From assembly GCF_007997285.1 (NCBI RefSeq), contig NZ_VORX01000002.1:124001-188000 (forward strand): a stretch of 64,000 bases of DNA, in the 5' to 3' direction. The notes beneath the pieces were generated by a model, which worked only from the letters and a program-made list of their open reading frames with translations, had not been told where the DNA came from and searched no databases. Of this stretch, positions 32,952 through 42,115 are shown piece by piece. The stretch comes from Gelidibacter salicanalis (GTDB lineage: Bacteria > Bacteroidota > Bacteroidia > Flavobacteriales > Flavobacteriaceae). The position numbers were made by a program, and so were the translations under genes. The number at the start of each line of letters is the position of its first letter. Positions within the stretch are counted from its first letter, which is position 1.

Positions 32952-34460
32952 ATGAAAAAATACATTTATATATTTTTAGCTGTAGTCGCTTTCACAGCTT
33001 GTGAAAGTGAACTTGAGTTGGAGAGTCCGAGTCAATTGACAGCACAAGGTTTCTGGGATACTGAAGAGGGAGCCAAAACCGCGCATACAGGATTGTATGC
33101 CAACCTAAGGTCATCAGCAGGTACGCTTTGGTTGTTAGGAGAAATGAGAAGTGATATCTGGGGAGGCCGTACATTTGAATCGCCATCCAATGAGAATTTG
33201 ATTGAAAATAATATTACAATTGCCACAGCACCTTTTGGAGGTTGGGCAGGATTGTATACTCGAATTCATAGAGTTAATGATTTCTTATTAAATGCACCAA
33301 ACGTTTCTTTTCTGGATGAAACTGAAAAAGAACACTTAATGGGTCAGGCCTACGGTTTGAGAGCATTATATTACTATACCTTACTTAAAACTTGGGGTGG
33401 TGTACCAATCATTCTAGAGCCATTATCAGAAGTCAATCCTGAAGGTATAAGCAGAGCAAGATCCTCTGAAGCTGAAGTGATGGCCTTGATTAAGTCCGAT
33501 ATTGCAGCCTCTTTAAATTCTTTCGGTACGGATAATAGCTACTGGGTGGGAAGTAAAAACTTCTGGTCAAAAGCGGCAACATTAACTTTAAAAGGTGATG
33601 TGTTTATCTGGTCTGGCAATTTGATGGGCGGTGGAAATGCTGATTTTACAGAAGCTAAATCGGCGTTAGAGCAAGTAGCAGCATTAGGGGTGAGTTTAGA
33701 ACCCAATTTTAACAACCTTTGGGGTGTAGATAATGAAGATAATAATGAGTTTATTTTTGCTATTCAATACAAGCAAGATGAAGCGGAAACCTTTTACAAC
33801 AGTTTAACGGGAAGAAGCACGGAAATTAACCCTCAGTTTAATGATGATGGTGGTTCTATGAGCGATTTTGTTATTGCCGGAGCAAACAGATATGGGCCTT
33901 CTGAAGAGACCTTGTTATTGTTAGATGACAATAAAGACAGCAGAAAAGATGCGACATTTATTAGATTGTATAAGGATAGCAATGGTGGTCTAGGGTATCC
34001 AACCTATACGGAGCCAAAATATTTTGGAGCTATTTATAATAAATTTTTAGGTAAGGTTGTGGGGTCTGAACGGATCTTTGAAAACGACGTACCCGTGTAT
34101 AGATATGCAGATGTGGTCTTAATGTTAGCAGAAGCTAAAAACTTGTTAGGTGAAGATCCATCGGCAGAAATTAACCAAATTCGTGAAAGAGCTTACGGGA
34201 CAGACTATAACCAAGCCGTCAACGGATATGTTAATGGCTCACAAACAGCTAACGCCAATGCGATTTTAAATGAGCGTTACAAAGAGTTTATTGGTGAAGG
34301 TAAAAGGTGGTGGGATTTAAGACGTGCTGGCAACAGCTTCGTTATTGATAACATCAGCTTTTTAAATCCAGGTGATGAGTTTAAATTACTGCTGCCTATC
34401 ACGAATGACATGATTGGAAGAAACCCATTATTGGAACAGACCCCAGGATATACAAATTAG
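32952..34460 (+). CDS. SusD/RagB-family glycan-binding lipoprotein (sialate locus)
   Basis: A 502-residue surface lipoprotein, the lid of the SusCD importer. The lipobox FTAC puts the lipidated Cys at residue 18. The TPR-like helices of the SusD fold are seen in GQAYGLRALYYYTLLKTWGGVPII, and the C-terminal NERYKEFIGEGKRWWDLRRAG block is characteristic. Adjacent to sialate genes, it is a NanU-like sialic-acid-binding protein by inference. It is followed by a terminator, so the SusCD pair may be a transcript of its own. Confidence 0.95.
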   Translation: MKKYIYIFLAVVAFTACESELELESPSQLTAQGFWDTEEGAKTAHTGLYANLRSSAGTLWLLGEMRSDIWGGRTFESPSNENLIENNITIATAPFGGWAGLYTRIHRVNDFLLNAPNVSFLDETEKEHLMGQAYGLRALYYYTLLKTWGGVPIILEPLSEVNPEGISRARSSEAEVMALIKSDIAASLNSFGTDNSYWVGSKNFWSKAATLTLKGDVFIWSGNLMGGGNADFTEAKSALEQVAALGVSLEPNFNNLWGVDNEDNNEFIFAIQYKQDEAETFYNSLTGRSTEINPQFNDDGGSMSDFVIAGANRYGPSEETLLLLDDNKDSRKDATFIRLYKDSNGGLGYPTYTEPKYFGAIYNKFLGKVVGSERIFENDVPVYRYADVVLMLAEAKNLLGEDPSAEINQIRERAYGTDYNQAVNGYVNGSQTANANAILNERYKEFIGEGKRWWDLRRAGNSFVIDNISFLNPGDEFKLLLPITNDMIGRNPLLEQTPGYTN

Positions 34461-34487
34461 TATTTAATATTTTTTGAGTTAGCAGGA

Positions 34488-34525
34488 AAGGAGAGTTATG
34501 TTTAAAATCTTAACTCTCTTTTTAT
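34488..34525 (+). terminator. Terminator after susD
   Basis: GAGAGTTA (34491-34498) pairs with TAACTCTC (34511-34518), followed by TTTTT. It lies 30 bases past the SusD stop. Confidence 0.85.
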
Positions 34526-34535
34526 TAGTGAAACC

Positions 34536-34567
34536 CAAAACATAAAAGCGAAGCGCATTATGTTTTG
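34536..34567. repeat. Palindromic repeat unit, copy A
   Basis: CAAAACATAA pairs with TTATGTTTTG around AA-GCG-AAG-CGC-A, giving a 10-base-pair stem with a small inner hairpin. It is followed by ATCCCGCT-TTTT-AGCGGGAT (34580-34599), a second perfect hairpin. Copy B lies 92 bases further. Confidence 0.85.
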
Positions 34568-34627
34568 TTGGTTGAACTAATCCCGCTTTTTAGCGGGATC
34601 TTGAACCCATGTCTACCGACAGGCAGG

Positions 34628-34659
34628 CAAAACACAAAAGCGAAGCGCGTTGTGTTTTG
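34628..34659. repeat. Palindromic repeat unit, copy B
   Basis: CAAAACACAA pairs with TTGTGTTTTG around AA-GCG-AAG-CGC-G. Relative to copy A, one T-A pair has become C-G, so pairing is kept. It is followed by CCGATAGCTATCGG and ATCCCGCTTTTAGCG. The remainder of the 34461-34779 gap holds no gene. Confidence 0.85.
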
Positions 34660-34779
34660 CTGGTTGTTCCGATAGCTATCGGGATAATCCCGCTTTTAGC
34701 GAAATTTTAGTAAATTTTGCCTAAAGCATTTATTAGTTTAGCAAACGTAAAAATAACCCAAAGCGATTGATTAAAAATA

Positions 34780-35685
34780 ATGAAAATAAAAAATTTAATA
34801 GCAGCAACATACGCTCCCATGCACCAAGATGGTTCATTAAATACAAGTATTATTGGGGAGTATAGTAATTTCTTAATACGAAATAAAATCTCAGGAGTGT
34901 TCATGAACGGTTCTACGGGAGATTTCACATCTTTAACAAGCAATGAAAGAAAGGAGATAACAACGGCATGGTCAGAACATAAATCTGCTGATTTATATTT
35001 AATTGATCACGTAGGTGATTCTAGTTTGAAGGTCGCTAAAGACTTAGCCACGCATGCGGCAGATAAAGTTGATGCCATCGCAGTTTTAGCACCATTCTAT
35101 TTCAGGTTAAACACCGTTGAGAAATTGATGCATTATTGCAAGGAGATAGCGGCATGTGCACCAAATTTGCCATTTTATTACTACCACATTCCTGTGTTGA
35201 GCGGCGCTAATTTAAATATGCTCGATTTTTTAAAAATAGCATCTAAGGAAATCCCGAATTTGGCAGGAATCAAGTTTACAAACAATAATCTTATTGACTA
35301 CTTGCATTGTAAAAACTTTGAAGGTGGCAAATACAATATCCTTTTTGGTTTTGATGAAATTTTTCTATCAAGTTTGCCATTAGGCGCAGATGGTTGGGTA
35401 GGTAGTACTTATAATCATATGGCGCCACTATATTACACTATTAAAACCTTATTTGAAGAAGGTAAAATGACTGAAGCTGCAGCATTGCAAACTAAAGCGA
35501 TTCGATTTGTGGAAATTTTAGATGGTTATGGCGGATTTAACGGTGTGGCTAAAGGGTATATGAAAACCTTTGGATTGGATTTCGGACCAAGCAGATTTCC
35601 ACATGCTACCGTGTCAGACGACGTTTACACGGAGATTAAAGCTGAACTGGAAAACATCGGATTGTTAACGCTCTTAAGCAAGTAG
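34780..35685 (+). CDS. nanA: N-acetylneuraminate lyase
   Basis: A 301-residue DHDPS-superfamily class I aldolase that cleaves Neu5Ac to N-acetylmannosamine and pyruvate in the cytoplasm. The Schiff-base Lys165 is in LAGIKFTNNN, the catalytic Tyr135 in YYYHIPVLSG, and the carboxylate-binding motif is GSTGDF (44-49). The motif P-V-L-S-G after the Tyr is the NAL pattern that separates it from DapA. It lies between the SusCD pair and a sialidase, with a terminator right after it. Confidence 0.95.
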   Translation: MKIKNLIAATYAPMHQDGSLNTSIIGEYSNFLIRNKISGVFMNGSTGDFTSLTSNERKEITTAWSEHKSADLYLIDHVGDSSLKVAKDLATHAADKVDAIAVLAPFYFRLNTVEKLMHYCKEIAACAPNLPFYYYHIPVLSGANLNMLDFLKIASKEIPNLAGIKFTNNNLIDYLHCKNFEGGKYNILFGFDEIFLSSLPLGADGWVGSTYNHMAPLYYTIKTLFEEGKMTEAAALQTKAIRFVEILDGYGGFNGVAKGYMKTFGLDFGPSRFPHATVSDDVYTEIKAELENIGLLTLLSK

Positions 35686-35706
35686 TTTTAAGTGACGATT
35701 TTGAGT

Positions 35707-35749
35707 GAAACCAAGTTTTAAAGTGCATTTTAAACTTGGTTTCTTTTTT
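35707..35749 (+). terminator. Terminator after nanA
   Basis: GAAACCAAGTTTA (35707-35719) pairs perfectly with TAAACTTGGTTTC (35731-35743), then T6. It separates nanA from the sialidase gene; a TACATTTG box at 35824-35831 may start a new transcript. Confidence 0.88.
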
Positions 35750-35881
35750 ACCAACCCCGGAAGACGATAATGGATGATATAGATAGTCGGATGCGGGAAA
35801 AAAGATGAAACCAAGCCCTGACCTACATTTGTGAAGGTTATTGCGTAATGAATTACTATAAATTCTAAAAAACTAGTATTT

Positions 35882-37048
35882 ATGAACAACCATTGGATGG
35901 ATAAGTATCTTTTAGTTTTATGCTTGTTCTTTTTTTTAGGAGTTAAGGCCACTGAAGTTCCTTTAGACTCCATTCGTAAAACAACAGTTTTCAGTGCTGG
36001 AGATGATGAGATTGACTCCTATCGTATTCCTACGCTTACGACTAGCAAGACAGGAACTTTACTCCTTTTTGCCGAAGCTCGTAAAGTAAGCTCTACTGAT
36101 AAAACCCCTACAGATATAGCTTTAAAGAGAAGTGAAGACAACGGCAAAAGTTGGTCCAAAATTCAACTCTTAACTAACAGCGGTGTGGATGCCTTTATGG
36201 ATCCTGTGGCGTTGGTGGATAAGGTGACCGGAAGGATATTTCTTTTTACAACCTTATGGCCTTCAGAGGATCATAGCAAATTGAAAAACACGGCGTGGGT
36301 AATTATTTCCGATGACGATGGTTTAACTTGGAGTGCGCCTCGCGACATCACTAAAGAAATCGTTGCGCCTAATCATTACATCGGCGGATTTGGTCCAGGA
36401 GCAGGCCTTCAAATGCAAGGGAGTCGGTTTGAAAATAGGCTGATAGTGCCAACTAGACAAACTGATGGTAAAATCTCTAATAACAGGACAGTATATAGTG
36501 ACGATCATGGAGAAACATGGCGCATTGGATCTAGCGCTCCAGATGGTGGTGAGTACCAAATAGCGGAATCGCCTTATAATATTTTGAGATACAATCTTAG
36601 AGCAGGTAAAGGTAAGCGAACAGTGTCCAAAAGTGAAGATGGTGGAGTTTCATGGAGTATTAGTCATATTGATTTTCGTTTACAATCGTCAGTTGATTAT
36701 GGTGGCTGTCAAGGCAGTATGTTAGGAATAGATGCAATGCTTTTTTATGTAGGGCCAGCTGGGGGATTAGGTGGTGTCGATAATGAAGATCGTCAAAATC
36801 TGTTTATTTATCGTAGTTTGAATGGCGGTGAAACTTGGAAAGATGATCATTTATTATACGATAAATCAGCTGGATATAGCAGTATTACACAATTATTGGA
36901 TGGGCGTCTTGCAATTGTCTTTGAGACTTCAGATACTAATGGTTTTCCAAAGATGACTCCCGGCAACCGCCCACCTGGGTGGATGCGTCTAGATGTTATT
37001 GTCTTGCCTAAGGACATAATTAATAAGGAGGTTTGGTTCAAACAGTAG
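35882..37048 (+). CDS. nanH: Exo-alpha-sialidase, GH33 (first copy)
   Basis: A 388-residue exported sialidase that removes terminal sialic acid from glycoconjugates. A signal-like N-terminus (~1-23) is followed by the RIP motif (YRIP, residues 47-50). Asp-boxes of the S-x-D-x-G-x-T-W type are seen as SEDNGKSW (84-91), SDDDGLTW, SDDHGETW, SEDGGVSW and SLNGGETW, so five propeller repeats are marked. The arginine triad would include Arg48. It lacks a clear lipobox, so it is probably periplasmic or secreted, unlike the second copy at 40.6 kb. Confidence 0.93.
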   Translation: MNNHWMDKYLLVLCLFFFLGVKATEVPLDSIRKTTVFSAGDDEIDSYRIPTLTTSKTGTLLLFAEARKVSSTDKTPTDIALKRSEDNGKSWSKIQLLTNSGVDAFMDPVALVDKVTGRIFLFTTLWPSEDHSKLKNTAWVIISDDDGLTWSAPRDITKEIVAPNHYIGGFGPGAGLQMQGSRFENRLIVPTRQTDGKISNNRTVYSDDHGETWRIGSSAPDGGEYQIAESPYNILRYNLRAGKGKRTVSKSEDGGVSWSISHIDFRLQSSVDYGGCQGSMLGIDAMLFYVGPAGGLGGVDNEDRQNLFIYRSLNGGETWKDDHLLYDKSAGYSSITQLLDGRLAIVFETSDTNGFPKMTPGNRPPGWMRLDVIVLPKDIINKEVWFKQ

Positions 37049-37341
37049 TAACACTCTAACCATTATTGTTTTCAAAGTCTTTTATAATCGTACGATGGAA
37101 ACTGAAATATGTGGATCTGGCTTCCATCACTTTTATTTTAATCATAGCGTACAAAAATATGAACCTCGGTAAAAATATGTTTTGTTGAGAATGAAATTCA
37201 ATGATCAATTTAGAATTAGTGATCTATAGCTAAATTGATATTATTTTAGAATTTCAAGGTCAATAAAAATTACAAATAAGAACTGCCCCAAAAATTGAAT
37301 TACGAGATTTAATTTCGTTGCATATAAATAAATATATTATT

Positions 37342-37800
37342 ATGATACTTGACAAAATTGAAAACGCACACCTCTATCAAGGCATTAGCAAAGGGATTGA
37401 TACGGCGTTAACCTATATAAAATCTACAAATTTTAGTGAACTGCCTGTAGGAAAGCACGAGATAGAAGACGATGCTGTTTTTGCTATTTTTAAGGCTTAT
37501 CAAACTAAAGAAATTGCGGATCAATTGATGGAGTCACATCTTAAATATATTGATGTGCAATATGTAGTAGAGGGCGTGGAGCACATGGGGGTTACAACAC
37601 GCACACATCAAGAGCCTAAAATAACATATAATGAGGAAGATGATTATATGCTGTTTGAAGAAGCTTATGATATCATTACGGTAAAAGAAGGCATGTTTGC
37701 CATCTTTTTCCCTGATGATATTCATATGCCAGAAATTACAATCGGCAATTCGTCAGATGTGAAAAAAGTAGTAATTAAGGTTAAAATTCAGAATTCTTAA
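37342..37800 (+). CDS. YhcH/YjgK/YiaL family protein (NanQ-like)
   Basis: A 152-residue cupin-like DUF386 protein. In E. coli the YhcH member (NanQ) speeds interconversion of sialic-acid anomers, which fits this locus well. The conserved blocks are LPVGKHEI, ESHLKYIDVQYVVEGVE and FAIFFPDDIHMPEI, with metal-ligand candidates in the last (His in DDIHMP). I chose ATG 37342; an upstream TTG at 37318 is unlikely. Its 3' end overlaps the convergent GntR gene by 20 bases. The 293-base gap before it shows nothing clear. Confidence 0.9.
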   Translation: MILDKIENAHLYQGISKGIDTALTYIKSTNFSELPVGKHEIEDDAVFAIFKAYQTKEIADQLMESHLKYIDVQYVVEGVEHMGVTTRTHQEPKITYNEEDDYMLFEEAYDIITVKEGMFAIFFPDDIHMPEITIGNSSDVKKVVIKVKIQNS

Positions 37801-38500
37801 GTACTCTTTCAAAATGCGGCTCTAAATGTAGGGCTAAGCCTTTTCTGAACTTCTTAATATCATTGGCCTGTAAATAATTTAACAGGTCACGATGTGTTAT
37901 AAATTTTTTGGAATATTTATATGTTTTAGCATCTAATAATTTATAGTCATGGACATACTTAAATACTGGCAATAAAATATGTTGCACGCGTTTTAAGGTA
38001 TTATTTCCAGACATTTCATATAATTTCCCATGAAACGCCACTTCATTTTGTAAACTAAATACATGAGCTTCCGGTTGGTTTTTTTCCATCCGTTCGACAA
38101 TCTCTGTGAGTTCCACCAAATCAGCATCTGTCTTTCTTGCAAAGACCAAATCAACCATTCCCATTTCTAAAATCAGTCTAAGTTCAAAGATATCTTTTAA
38201 GGCGCGATCGCCTAATAAATTGGTTTCTATGACTTTTTCAAAATTCTTGATGAGATCCGGCTGGGAAAGCACCATGCCCTTATGCTTTTTTGAATCGATA
38301 ATTCCAATGGTGCGGAGCCTTGTTAAAGCCTCTCTAATTACCGTTCTACTCACGCCAAGCGTTTCTGCAAACTCCATTTCTTTAGGTATCGAATCGCCAA
38401 CTTTAAGATTATTATTCTTAATGTATTCTGTAATACTAATTTCTACCTTGTCAACTAAGGTTAAATTAGTTAAGGGTTTAAGAGCAATGCGATCCTTCAT
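37781..38500 (-). CDS. GntR family regulator, FadR/FCD subfamily
   Basis: A 239-residue regulator. The winged helix lies at ~12-75 (SIPKEMEFAETLGVSRTVIREALTRLR is the recognition part), followed by the all-helical FCD ligand-binding domain (~90-230) with likely metal ligands His in EVAFHGKLYEMSGN and in FITHRDLL. It is embedded, in reverse orientation, among the sialate genes. Family members in nan loci respond to Neu5Ac or ManNAc-derived compounds; that is the expected ligand here. A palindrome at 38557-38569 in its divergent promoter region matches one before the SusC gene. Confidence 0.9.
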   Translation of the reverse strand: MKDRIALKPLTNLTLVDKVEISITEYIKNNNLKVGDSIPKEMEFAETLGVSRTVIREALTRLRTIGIIDSKKHKGMVLSQPDLIKNFEKVIETNLLGDRALKDIFELRLILEMGMVDLVFARKTDADLVELTEIVERMEKNQPEAHVFSLQNEVAFHGKLYEMSGNNTLKRVQHILLPVFKYVHDYKLLDAKTYKYSKKFITHRDLLNYLQANDIKKFRKGLALHLEPHFERVLKNSEF

Positions 38501-38536
38501 GATAATTTTAATTTGTGCAAATGTAGTTTATATATC

Positions 38537-38569
38537 TAAATTTGCTAAATTTGTATTATGTAATACATA
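38537..38569. promoter_or_regulatory. Divergent promoter region with GntR operator
   Basis: TATGTAATACATA (38557-38569) has the arms TATGT/ACATA. On the plus strand two TAAATTTG boxes (38537-38544 and 38546-38553) sit just before it, the first with TTG at 38513-38515. On the minus strand TATATTTG and TACATTTG boxes point to the regulator gene. The operator would cover the start points of both directions. Confidence 0.65.
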
Positions 38570-38635
38570 TTACACAAATATAATATTTTTTTAGACATTT
38601 AGTCACAACTTTTAATTTTCAATATCTATTCTGTT

Positions 38636-39808
38636 ATGCAGCAGTCCGTTCTATACAAAAACACGCTTTTAAATGATATTATTCCTTTTTGGGAAAACAA
38701 TTCGATTGACACGGAATGCGGGGGTTATTTTACCTGTTTAGACAAAAGCGGGAAGGTCTATGATACAGATAAATTTATGTGGTTGCAAGGCCGTCAAGCA
38801 TGGACGTTTGCTATGCTTTACAATACTGTGGAAAAGAATGAAAAGTGGTTAGCCTTGGCGAAACACGGCATAGATTTTATTATTAAGCATGGTATGGATA
38901 GCGATGGTAATTTCTACTTTTCAACAACGCGAGAAGGGAACCCACTAGTGCAACCTTACAACATTTTTTCAGATTGTTTTGCCGCCATGGCATTTAGCCA
39001 ATACGCAATCGCATCAGGAGATGATGAGATTAAACAACTCGCCAAACAAACCTACCTCAATATCCTCAAAAAGAAAGATAATCCTAAAGGGAGCTATGAG
39101 AAATCAACTGGTGAACGCCCTTTAAAAAGTTTTTCTTTACCGATGATTCTGTCCAATCTTGTCTTGGAGTTGGAAGGGGTTTTGGACGCAGAAGAAGTTG
39201 ATAAAACTATTGATTTTAGTATTAACGAAGTCATGAACGTCTTTTTGGATAAAGATTCTGGGCTAATTTATGAGTTTGTAAAGCTTGACGGGACCCATGA
39301 AGATAGTTATAATGGACGCCTTCTCAATCCTGGCCACGGTATTGAAGCCATGTGGTTTATGATTGATATCGGGGTGAGACGCCAAGATAATCAGCTCATC
39401 GAGAAAGCTGCAGATACCATTGTACGCATTTTAGAATATAGTTGGGATAAAGAGCACGGCGGTATTTTATATTTTATGGATGCCCTCGGTAAGCCGCCAC
39501 AGCAATTGGAGTGGGATCAGAAGTTATGGTGGGTACACTTGGAAGCTTTAGTAGCATTAGCCAAGGCATATGAACAAACAGGAAGGCCAGAGTTGAAAGA
39601 ATGGTATGACAAAGTTCATGACTATGCATGGGGTCATTTTTCTGATCCTGATAATGGCGAATGGTACGGCTATCTTAATCGGCAGGGAGAAGTATTGCTA
39701 GAGTTGAAAGGTGGTAAATGGAAAGGCTGTTTCCATGTGCCTCGAGCAATGTATCAATGTTGGAAATCCTTTGAAAAAATAGAACAAAAAATAAATACTA
39801 ATGGCTAA
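38636..39808 (+). CDS. N-acylglucosamine 2-epimerase (AGE/RenBP family)
   Basis: A 390-residue (alpha/alpha)6-barrel enzyme converting N-acetylmannosamine, the NanA product, to N-acetylglucosamine. Family blocks are visible: [34 protein letters not shown] with the catalytic-type His, and [13 protein letters not shown] with a second His. Bacteroidota use this family in place of the NanK/NanE route of E. coli. It starts the rightward transcript divergent from the GntR gene and overlaps the creatininase-family gene by eight bases. Confidence 0.93.
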   Translation: MQQSVLYKNTLLNDIIPFWENNSIDTECGGYFTCLDKSGKVYDTDKFMWLQGRQAWTFAMLYNTVEKNEKWLALAKHGIDFIIKHGMDSDGNFYFSTTREGNPLVQPYNIFSDCFAAMAFSQYAIASGDDEIKQLAKQTYLNILKKKDNPKGSYEKSTGERPLKSFSLPMILSNLVLELEGVLDAEEVDKTIDFSINEVMNVFLDKDSGLIYEFVKLDGTHEDSYNGRLLNPGHGIEAMWFMIDIGVRRQDNQLIEKAADTIVRILEYSWDKEHGGILYFMDALGKPPQQLEWDQKLWWVHLEALVALAKAYEQTGRPELKEWYDKVHDYAWGHFSDPDNGEWYGYLNRQGEVLLELKGGKWKGCFHVPRAMYQCWKSFEKIEQKINTNG

Positions 39809-40574
39809 AATAATAAGACCCTATATTTTGGCGGAGTCCAATTGGAAGGCTGTTAAAGACACCAATTACACTGTAGCTATTTTGCCTTGGGGTGCAACCG
39901 AAGCGCATAACTACCATCTGCCGTATGCCACTGATAATTTTCAAGCAGAATATGTCACGATTGCCGCTGCAGAACAGGCTTGGCGTAAAGGCGCAAAAGT
40001 AGTCGTACTGCCTACTGTCCCTTTTGGTGTCAACACAGGTCAGATGGATATTACAATGTGCCTTAATATGAGTCCTAGCACGCAATATGCTGTGTTAAGA
40101 GATCTTGTCGAGGTGTTGGATGAGCAAAACATCCAAAAATTAGTTATTGTTAACGGTCACGGTGGCAATCATTTCAAACAAATGATTAGAGAGTTAAGTT
40201 TGGAGTTTCCAGAAGTATTTGTCTGTGCTCTCAATTGGTATCAAGCTGCTGATCCTAAGAATTATTTTAATGAACCAGGAGATCATGCTGGCGAATTGGA
40301 AACCTCGGCCATGTTGCATATAGCGCCGCATTTGGTCTTGCCATTGGAGGAAGCAGGTAGTGGCAGCGCAAAACAATTTAAAATTAAAGGCCTAAAAGAA
40401 GGTTGGGTGAGCTCACAGCGCCAATGGACCCAAGTCAGTGAAGACACAGGTGTTGGAAACCCCATACTTGCTACCGCAAAAAAAGGGAAAGCATATTTAG
40501 ATCTAGTCGTTCAAAATATAGCCGAATTTCTTGAAGAATTGCATCATGCAGATGTCAACAATATGTACGAATAA
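39801..40574 (+). CDS. Creatininase-family amidohydrolase
   Basis: A 257-residue enzyme of the creatinine amidohydrolase superfamily. Metal ligands are Glu34 and His36 ([11 protein letters not shown]), Asp45 (ATDNF), His120 (NGHGGNH) and Glu165 (HAGELETS). The GHGGN form matches the wider family rather than creatininase itself, so creatinine is an unlikely substrate. The eight-base overlap with the epimerase gene ties it to sialate use. It could hydrolyse an amide or lactone derived from a sialic-acid variant or an amino sugar; nothing in the sequence defines this. Confidence 0.85.
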   Translation: MAKIIRPYILAESNWKAVKDTNYTVAILPWGATEAHNYHLPYATDNFQAEYVTIAAAEQAWRKGAKVVVLPTVPFGVNTGQMDITMCLNMSPSTQYAVLRDLVEVLDEQNIQKLVIVNGHGGNHFKQMIRELSLEFPEVFVCALNWYQAADPKNYFNEPGDHAGELETSAMLHIAPHLVLPLEEAGSGSAKQFKIKGLKEGWVSSQRQWTQVSEDTGVGNPILATAKKGKAYLDLVVQNIAEFLEELHHADVNNMYE

Positions 40575-40595
40575 ATATTTTAAAACTCTATAATC

Positions 40596-41723
40596 ATGAG
40601 AAAACTAATTGCCTTATTAATTCCAATGTTTCTTTTTAATTGCGGTGTGAAAACCCAAAATACGGCCACTACAGATGGTGCACCCGTGTTTCAAGATTTG
40701 TTCAACACATCAATGACTGAAGGTGTAGAGTGTTATCGTATTCCAGCAATTATCACCGCTCCAAATGGCGACGTTATTGCAGCAATTGATGAACGTGTGC
40801 CTGGCTGTGGCGACTTAAAATGGAGTAAGGATATCAACATTATTGTGAGACGTAGTGCTGATAATGGGAAAACTTGGTCTGCTATTGAAATGGCTGTAGA
40901 TTTTCCGTATGGTCAATCGGCATCTGACCCGTCGCTAATTGTGGATCACGTAACTAATGACATATTTATGTTTTATAATTATATGAATTTAGATACGGAA
41001 AAGGACATCTATTATTTACATTATGTAAAAAGTTCCGACAATGGTAAAACATGGAGTAAACCCGTAGATATTACCTCGCAAATAGCGAAGCCCGAATGGC
41101 ACAAAGATTTCAAATTTATTACCTCAGGACGGGGGATTCAAACCCGATCTGGCAAATTACTCCACACAATGGTGAATTTAAACAGCGGATTGCATGTGTT
41201 TGGAAGTGATGATCACGGGAAAACTTGGTATTTTATTGATACGCCAATTCAGCCTGCTGATGAGTCTAAAATCATAGAGCTTGTTGATGGTACGTTGATG
41301 ATTAACGCTCGTGTTAATAAAGAAGGATTACGTTATGTACATACGTCAAAAGATGAAGGCAAGTCCTGGACAACAGTGGCTGCACCTGAATTGATTGATC
41401 CAGGTTGTAATGCCAGTATCATTAGGTATACCGCAATTGAAGATGGTTATAAAAAAAACAGACTTCTTTTTTCTAATGCCAAATCGGCAAAAGGTCGTGT
41501 AAATATGACGGTTCGTATTAGTTATGATGAAGGAAAAACGTGGTCAGAAGGGAAAACAATTTATGAGGGACCTTCAGCATATTCAGATATGACTATTCTT
41601 GAAAATGGCGATATTGGATTGTTCTTTGAGCAAGATGAATATACCAAGAATCCGTTTGTGAGTTTTTCACTAAATTGGTTGACTGATGGTGCAGATACCT
41701 ACCAAAAACCTAATAAAAAATAA
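40596..41723 (+). CDS. Exo-alpha-sialidase, GH33 (second copy, lipoprotein)
   Basis: A 375-residue sialidase. The N-terminus FLFNC gives a lipoprotein with Cys16, so it is probably cell-surface or periplasmic anchored. The RIP motif is at 48-50 (CYRIP) and Asp-boxes are SADNGKTW, SSDNGKTW, SDDHGKTW, SKDEGKSW and SYDEGKTW. It diverges from the first GH33 in this locus in length and lacks its long loops, so linkage preference may differ. It lies between the creatininase-family and lrgA genes. Confidence 0.93.
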   Translation: MRKLIALLIPMFLFNCGVKTQNTATTDGAPVFQDLFNTSMTEGVECYRIPAIITAPNGDVIAAIDERVPGCGDLKWSKDINIIVRRSADNGKTWSAIEMAVDFPYGQSASDPSLIVDHVTNDIFMFYNYMNLDTEKDIYYLHYVKSSDNGKTWSKPVDITSQIAKPEWHKDFKFITSGRGIQTRSGKLLHTMVNLNSGLHVFGSDDHGKTWYFIDTPIQPADESKIIELVDGTLMINARVNKEGLRYVHTSKDEGKSWTTVAAPELIDPGCNASIIRYTAIEDGYKKNRLLFSNAKSAKGRVNMTVRISYDEGKTWSEGKTIYEGPSAYSDMTILENGDIGLFFEQDEYTKNPFVSFSLNWLTDGADTYQKPNKK

Positions 41724-41749
41724 CCTATTACCTTAAGCGATAAAAATTA

Positions 41750-42115
41750 ATGAGCAAACTCAGTAGCCAATTACTAATGCTCAAAGGATTCCTGTGGATC
41801 TTCATATTTCTCGGACTCGGAGAATTAATCAATTACGCTCTTGATATTCCTATACCTGGAAACATCTTAGGCATGCTCTTAATTTTTATCGCTTTAAAAT
41901 TAAACATCATTCAACTTAAAACTTTAAAACCAGCTTCAGACCTATTGTTGAAGTATATGGTTTTATTTTTTGTGCCTTATGGTGTAGGACTCATGTCTTA
42001 TTATGATTTTATTGAATCGTATTGGGTCATCCTATCCGTTGCTGCTGTGTTTACCACGCTAATCACCTTATATATCACGGCTATTATTCAGCAGAAAATG
42101 GAGCGTCATGATTGA
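41750..42115 (+). CDS. lrgA: CidA/LrgA family membrane protein
   Basis: A 121-residue inner-membrane protein with four hydrophobic segments. The signature L-G-E-L-I-N-Y-A-L-D-I-P-I-P-G-N-I-L-G-M-L-L is the LrgA/CidA pattern. It overlaps lrgB by eight bases, as is normal for this pair. LrgAB was named for holin-like control of murein hydrolases, but homologues in Bacillus (PftAB) and Streptococcus act as pyruvate carriers. In this operon, NanA makes pyruvate, which favours the transporter view (inference). Confidence 0.92.
   Translation: MSKLSSQLLMLKGFLWIFIFLGLGELINYALDIPIPGNILGMLLIFIALKLNIIQLKTLKPASDLLLKYMVLFFVPYGVGLMSYYDFIESYWVILSVAAVFTTLITLYITAIIQQKMERHD

Noticed and set aside
34580-34599. 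Terminator formed by ATCCCGCT-TTTT-AGCGGGAT
   Set aside because: No T tract follows, and the hairpin recurs as part of a duplicated palindromic unit; the real susD terminator is at 34488-34525.
38106-38594. 162-residue plus-strand open frame over the GntR gene
   Set aside because: The opposite strand has a clear GntR/FCD protein; this frame shows only Ser/Leu-rich antisense composition.
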